DNA from: Pratylenchus scribneri
Taxonomy: Eukaryota; Nematoda; Chromadorea; Rhabditida; Pratylenchidae
Length of the DNA: 64,000 nucleotides
Direction: 5' to 3'
NCBI GenBank assembly: GCA_030063045.1
Contig: JAQSEB010000024.1
Coordinates: forward strand, 62,001 to 126,000
How positions within the stretch are numbered: position 1 is the first letter of the stretch; the number at the start of each line of letters is the position of its first letter. The notes beneath the pieces are model-generated. The model did no database searches. It was not told the origin of the DNA and saw only the letters and a program-made list of their open reading frames with translations. Shown one piece after another: positions 59,101 to 64,000 of this stretch. A program made the translations under genes and the position numbers.

Positions 59101-60435
59101 TTGCGATTGTAAAATTGTAATTGTAATTGCGATTGTAAATTGTAATTGCGATTGTAATTGTAATTGCGATTGTAATTGCGATTGTAATTGTAATTGCGAT
59201 TGTAATTGTAATTGCGATTGTAATTGTAATTGCGATTGTAATTGCGATTGTAATTGTAATTGCGATTGTAAATTGTAATTGCGATTGTAATTGTAATTGC
59301 GATTGTAATTGCGATTGTAATTGTAATTGCGATTGTAATTGTAATTGCGATTGTAATTGTAATTGCCATTGTAAATTGTAATTGCGATTGTAATTGTAAT
59401 TGCGATTTTAATTTTTAGTTAGAATTGTAATTGCGATTGTAATTTTTAGTTAGAATTGTAATTAATTTAATTTACAAATTAAAAAATAAAATAATCAAAA
59501 AAGCAATAAAAATATTAAACATGTTTAATTTGAAAAATAGTAAAAATTGCAATTCAATAAATCATCAACCATTGATTAATAATTAACGATTGCAGGGGTG
59601 TACTCCGACCGTAATACGTGCAATGGTTGTGAATGCCGCACAATTGGCTACATATTCACAGGCAAAGCAACAATTGGTTGCAGCCGCCGGCTTCAAGGAA
59701 GGGATCCCATTGCATTTTTGCGCATCCATGATCAGCGGATTGGCAACAACAGTGAATTTTTAATATTAAATTTTCCTCTCTAATTTACTCTAAAATTGAA
59801 ATAATTATTTAAAAGAGCAAATAGGCCAAATATAAACTTGTATTTTAGCTCAAGTTTACATTTTTAATCCACAAATTAAAATTTTTTTATATTTTTTTTT
59901 ATCCATCAAAAGAGAATTAATCTCTAATTCAAAATTGAATGAATTATCAAAAAAAAAGAAAATAATTAATATTTTAAAACTTTTTATCTATTAAAAAATT
60001 AATTTGATTAATTCCAATAGATTAATTATTTATTTATTTTTTAATCAGATTGCCTCCATGCCTGTTGACATTGTGAAAACTAGGTTGGCAAAATTTCAAT
60101 TAAATTCCAAAATTAATAAATTTTGCCCAGGATTCAAAATATGCGCATAATTGATGGAAAACCGGAATTCAATGGAGTGGTGGATGTGGTCGGCCGAATC
60201 CTCAAAAACGAAGTAGGAGTCCAAATTTTCAATCAAATTTTATTTTTTTTTATTTTTCAGGGATTTTTTGCCCTCTGGAAAGGCTTTCTCCCCTATTATT
60301 TCCGTTTAGGACCGCATACTGTAATTCAATCCAATTTAATTTTAATAAATTTAAATAATTCATTTCCAGGTTTTGACCTTCATAATTCTGGAACAAATGA
60401 ATGCCTTCTATATTCGAATGATGTTCACTGCCTAG
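56115..60435 (+). CDS. misc-1: Mitochondrial 2-oxoglutarate/malate carrier (SLC25A11)
   Basis: Exchanges 2-oxoglutarate for malate across the inner mitochondrial membrane, part of the malate-aspartate shuttle. Exons 56115-56227, 56274-56422, 56670-56832, 56928-57063, 59596-59751, 60049-60083, 60131-60212, 60261-60320, 60370-60435; 960 nt, 319 aa (human 314). Three carrier repeats are present with signatures PLDLVKNRMQLSG (Pro47-Lys52), PMELALVRMTADG (144-151) and PVDIVKTR (244-251). Other family blocks: YKSSAHALRVVFQNEGF, GLSAGLARQATYTTTRLGIY, NYKSVFDALARVTREEGVLTLWRG, and FFALWKGFLPYYFRLGPHT. RQATYTTTRLG is characteristic of SLC25A11. Intron 4 is 2.5 kb and mostly satellite A. Confidence 0.97.
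57240..59463. repeat. Satellite A, array 4, 2.2 kb in SLC25A11 intron
   Basis: More than 100 units of ATTGTAATTGTAATTGCG and shorter variants, with an optional extra A giving ATTGTAAATTG junctions. Local higher-order blocks repeat: 58090-58440 and 58600-58910 have the same succession of unit variants. The 298-codon open frame on the minus strand across it is a product of the hexamer period. Confidence 0.95.
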
Positions 60436-60992
60436 CTTTACCCATTTTTTTTATATCTAATCAAGTGTGTGATCCCATTCCATAATATTAGAATGATTAA
60501 ATTAGAAAATAATTAGAATAAAATGCGAATTGATCTTTGTAATTATCTTCATTTTCATTAAATAATTGCTGTCAGAGAAAACAATTCAATTTCCGTTGGC
60601 TTTTCAAATTTAAATTCTTTTGGTTCAAATTTTCAATTTCTTTGGTTTTTCTGTTTGGGCTTTTTTGCAATATTAGAATTTTGGGAAATTATAAAGCCTT
60701 ATTTGTCATCGAATATTTTTAACATTGCCTAATAAGGGAGGAAATTTAACACCTTTAAAATATTGCCATAGGAAAAATCTTTACATTTTTAAAATTGCCC
60801 TAGGGAAAAATCGTAACATATTTTTAATAATACTGACTTGTTATTAAGGAAAAATGGGATTTTTTTAACTACTTTTTTATTAACTTTTTATAGTAATAAA
60901 AAAACAAAAATGGTCACCATAAATTTACAATAAAATAAAATTTTCAACTACTATAAAATTTCCACAAAATAACAATAGGTTTTATAAATCAT
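60436..60992. other. Convergent 3' region after SLC25A11
   Basis: AT-rich, no gene. Contains repeated TTTTTAA/AAATTGCC phrases near 60760-60830. Confidence 0.4.
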
Positions 60993-62045
60993 TCAATACG
61001 CAGGGATGTTGTCGAATCCGGGTCGAACGAACATTTGTTGGGCCTGACTTGGCTCGCCCTCCTCCACCACTTTCTGCACCGGCCTCTCCCCCTTGCCCAA
61101 CAGATCACGGGTATCGCCGAATTGTGGGTGGAGTCGAGAGGGAATTGGCAATTGCAATTCCTCAATTGGATCGGCTTGAACGGGTCTATAAAAAATGTTT
61201 TCAATTTATTTTTAAAAATGGAATTGAAAATAAAAACAATTTTATCGAATATCATTTTCTATACAATTTAAAATGTAAATTTTTGTATCATTTCTATTCC
61301 TCTCAATTTCTTTTAATTTTTGGCTCTCATTCAATTGGATTATAGGAGGCCGCTCGGTCCGAACTGGGCCTAAAATTTGGGAGAACAAAAATAAAAATCC
61401 GAAACAAGATTGGAACTATTTTTCCAATGATTAAAGAATTTAGTTTCTCCTTTGATGTTCCTAGGCCTTTTGAAGAAAATGTTCACTAACAGTACTCTAA
61501 TAGTAGCCCACCCTAGAGAGTCTTTAAAATTTATAATAAGTCCCGAGGTTTCTAATAGAGAATTTACGGTAAATTGAATTTTGACAAATAATTTGGATTA
61601 TCGGAGGCCATTTGGTCTGAACTCTGAACTGAGTCCTAAAATAAATTGGAGTAGGGAACAAAATTCAATTCCAAATTATTAAAGAATTTAGTCTTTTGGG
61701 AATTAATAATTTAATATTCCTATGTCTTTAGGCAAAAATTTTCTACTAGTCAAAGTCATAGTCACTTTCACTTTTAAATTAATTGCAATTTTACAATTTT
61801 GACAAATAATTTTGGATGAATATTTATTTACCTATAAAATGCGTGCTGTGCCCGTTGTGGGCTTTCGGAGCGGCGGCTGACTACGGTGGCCAGAGATTGC
61901 CGTGAACCGGCCAATTCCCGTTCGACGGCACGAATTGGCCTCGGCTTTTCCAATTGTAATTCCTCCAATGGGGAGGGAATCACACGGGGCGGACTCGGCT
62001 TCGGCGGTGAAGGAGAAGGCATCAATGGTTTACGCTCAATTGGGA
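60993..62045 (-). CDS. Unrecognised proline-rich protein, C-terminal exons
   Basis: Two exons, 61832-62045 and 60993-61185, joined in frame (phase 2), ending at TGA 60993-60995. At least 134 residues are visible; the upstream exon joins in phase 1 and was not located with confidence. The sequence starts PIERKPLMPSPSPPKPSPP, then LEELQLEKPRPIRAVERELA, and SRQSLATVVSRRSESPQRAQ. The last exon has IEELQLPIPSRLHPQFGDTR and ends PGFDNIPAY. The EELQL motif appears in both exons. No domain recognised; it looks disordered. The 5' part probably lies beyond 62045 or outside the window. Confidence 0.55.
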
Positions 62046-62099
62046 CTGCAAAAAATGGGGAAAATTTGTGTAAAAATGTGAAAATTCATTTTTTACATT

Positions 62100-62600
62100 T
62101 TTCTTTATTAAATTTGTTCAATTTTTAAGCTTCCGGATGCCGCAAAAATGGCAAAAAAACTGGAAATTTTTCCCTCTATTTTCATTTAACTTAATTTTCT
62201 CTAATTTTAAGCTCCCAGATTCCCCAAAATTGGACAAAAAAAGTGAAAATTCTTTTCCAGTTTTCTATTTAATTTCTCCAATTTTATTTTTCGGACGCCC
62301 CAACTGCAAAATGATGAAAATTCTTTCCCATATTTTCATTTTCTCCAATTTTTAAGTTTCCGGATTCTATAAAATTTGGCAAAAAAAACAATGAGAATTC
62401 CTTCCAGTTTTTATTAATTTCTTCAATTTTAGTTTCCGGATGCCCCAACTGCAAACGATCAAAATTTTTCATTTAATTTTCTCTTATTTTATGCCCCAAA
62501 ATAAAAAGAAAGGTGAAAATTGTTCTCCTATTTCCATTCAATTTCATCCAATTATTTTTTTAAGCTTCCGGATTACCCCCGGAAGCAAATTCCAAAAATT
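62100..62600. repeat. Tandem repeat, about 75-80 bp unit
   Basis: Six or seven degenerate units, each marked by TTTTAAGCTTCCGGATGCCC, then CAAAA, GTGAAAATTCTTTTCC and TTTCATTT. The last unit merges with the left arm of the foldback at 62570. Confidence 0.7.
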
Positions 62601-63200
62601 AATTCCAAAGCATATTGGCTTGGAAAATTTTAAAGTACCTTTATTTAACCGGTACTAGACCAACTTTCATCTTTAAAAATTCCTTTTTATAATCATTCCG
62701 CCTGCAAATTGTAAATGGGTTGGAAGTGTAAAAAAGGGCCTAAAATCTATACTCTTTATCCAAAACATAGTCTTATTATTTATTTAACCCACTCTCTAGT
62801 AGGAATTATTCTCTTCTAACGCAAAAGAATTCAAAGTCTTTTCCTTGATTTCAATGCTGGTTCCTCATTGGGAAATGAAGGCCACTAAGCTCCCATGCGA
62901 AATAGTGAATTCTTTAAATGAGAGGAAGACAGTTAGAGAGTGAATGAGAGGGAACTGATAAGAGAATAGACAAAGTTGGCAGTTATTTGTTGATGAAGAG
63001 TGGAGAAAATGGGGCCCTTTATGCGACTTCCAACTCATCTGCAATTTGCTAGAGGAGTAACTTTAATATTGAAATTTTAGCAAGTTAAGTTGGTCTAGTA
63101 CCGAAATATTTAGGTACTGAAATATTCCAAACCTGGGAAACCTGTGTTTTGTTGAATAATTTTTGGAATCTGCTTCCGGGGAATCCGGGAGCTTAAAATA
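62570..63200. mobile_element. Foldback element unrelated to types A/B
   Basis: Left arm: TTAAGCTTCCGGATTACCCC, GCAAATTCCAAAAATTA, then GGTACTAGACCAACTT. Right arm in reverse order: AAGTTGGTCTAGTACC, TAATTTTTGGAATCTGC, then GGGGAATCCGGGAGCTTAA. Arms of about 110 bp around a roughly 400-bp middle. Confidence 0.65.
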
Positions 63201-64000
63201 TATTTAAACAATTTTACCCATTATTCGTTTAGACAGACAGGATAAATTTTTTATATTGGTTTTTTATTCTACAAAGAATTTGTGTTTTTGGTATAAATAT
63301 GTGTTTTGCTTATGAGAAGTATTGCGCAAAAAACATGTTTTTTATATGCCAAATGTTGATTATTTTGCGCTTTGTTTTTTTAAAAATAAATTTAATTCTC
63401 ACACAGAATTGAACTGCTGCTTTGAAATTGTTTGGCCTATAAATAATTATTTATTTTAGTGTTTTGTTTTGCCGCCCCCCAATATTTTTGTGCTTTGCCC
63501 CAAAGCTGTTACTCCTGTTTCTTCATACCCTTGTTCTTTTAAAAGTGCTTTCGATTTTCCAATAAATTCCAATTTTTTTTACAAATATTTTATCAAATTA
63601 GATTGGGTTAAAAGGAAAAACACACCGGCAGAAAAGGAGAGAGAGAGTTAGCAGAATTAAAAATGGAAAAAAAATGTTAAAATTTGGATTAATGGAAAAG
63701 GGCAAGAGTGCCTCAGGCAGTTCTAAATGTTAACAGGGAAATGGCAGGAAAAATGGCTTTAAAATTGATCAAAGCTGAGTTTACACAAAATTAGAAAATT
63801 GTCGGCTCACTAGGTGAGTAGGATTTTTGGATATATTTAATCTTTTGTAATGGCCAAAAAAGAAATTTTTATACCAAAAAATAGAGGACACTCTTCTGCA
63901 TAAAATAGGCTAAATTTAAAAATTTTCTAAGCTTAAATATTTTAATTTGTGGTGAACCGACAATCATCGGCTAATTCAAATGAAATTTTTTATAGAATTT

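Larger units (their letters stand above)
62046..64000. other. Repeat-rich end of window
   Basis: Contains a degenerate tandem array (62100-62600) and a foldback unit (62570-63200). 63200-64000 is AT-rich without a supportable gene. Upstream exons of the proline-rich gene may be hidden here. Confidence 0.4.

Noticed and set aside
58473..59369. 298-codon minus-strand frame of Ile/Thr/Asn/Tyr repeats
   Set aside because: Product of the hexamer-based satellite inside the SLC25A11 intron.

Overview
This window is eukaryotic, AT-rich, and reads as a nematode genome, most likely a plant-parasitic cyst nematode (Globodera/Heterodera group; inference). The reasons are: small exons split by short introns; orthologues that look nematode-like (importin alpha 3, NST-1 nucleostemin, RAB-14, a mitochondrial oxoglutarate/malate carrier); a two-gene cluster that looks operonic, with a trans-splice-like acceptor; and a tandem pair from a fast-evolving protein family that I recall only from cyst nematodes. 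All gene models were built by hand from reading frames, GT/GC-AG junctions and phase bookkeeping. Every complete model closes to a whole number of codons.

Layout. 1-808: 3' end of RAB-14 (+). 2126-3669: AMMECR1 (-). 3670-7476: gene-poor, with a hexamer-based satellite. 7477-12533: importin alpha (-), with one intron enlarged by a minisatellite, a GC-rich hAT-type element and a nested MITE. 13455-15237: a complete Mutator-like (MULE) element with a damaged transposase. It is inserted exactly at the start codon of the first of two cyst-nematode family genes (15246-16537 and 16774-17751, +). 18004-20952: MALSU1 and PPIL3 (-), a candidate operon. 22642-24960: a membrane-anchored SDR (+). 25171-30617: NST-1 (-). 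31372-32369: TMEM254-like (+).

33018-40695: KDM8/JMJD5 (-), whose 4.2-kb intron contains a complete same-strand CUE-SMR gene (35023-37678). 41502-45734: a disordered protein with repeated DPRL exons (-). 47368-51414: a GOLM1-like type II membrane protein (+). 51796-55276: LACTB (+). 56115-60435: SLC25A11 carrier (+), with a 2.2-kb satellite in one intron. 60993-62045: the 3' end of an unrecognised proline-rich gene (-), followed by a repeat-rich stretch to the end.

The genes are mostly housekeeping: vesicle traffic, nuclear import, nucleolar and mitochondrial ribosome assembly, mitochondrial transport, protein hydroxylation. The unusual content is in the introns and spacers. There are three hAT-type non-autonomous elements with perfect 8-bp target duplications, one MULE with a 9-bp duplication, and about ten copies of a foldback family with two end types. 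A TTCCGGAA satellite occurs in introns of three neighbouring genes, and an ATTGTA-type satellite occurs at four places. I found no CRISPR, rRNA, intact tRNA or viral gene.
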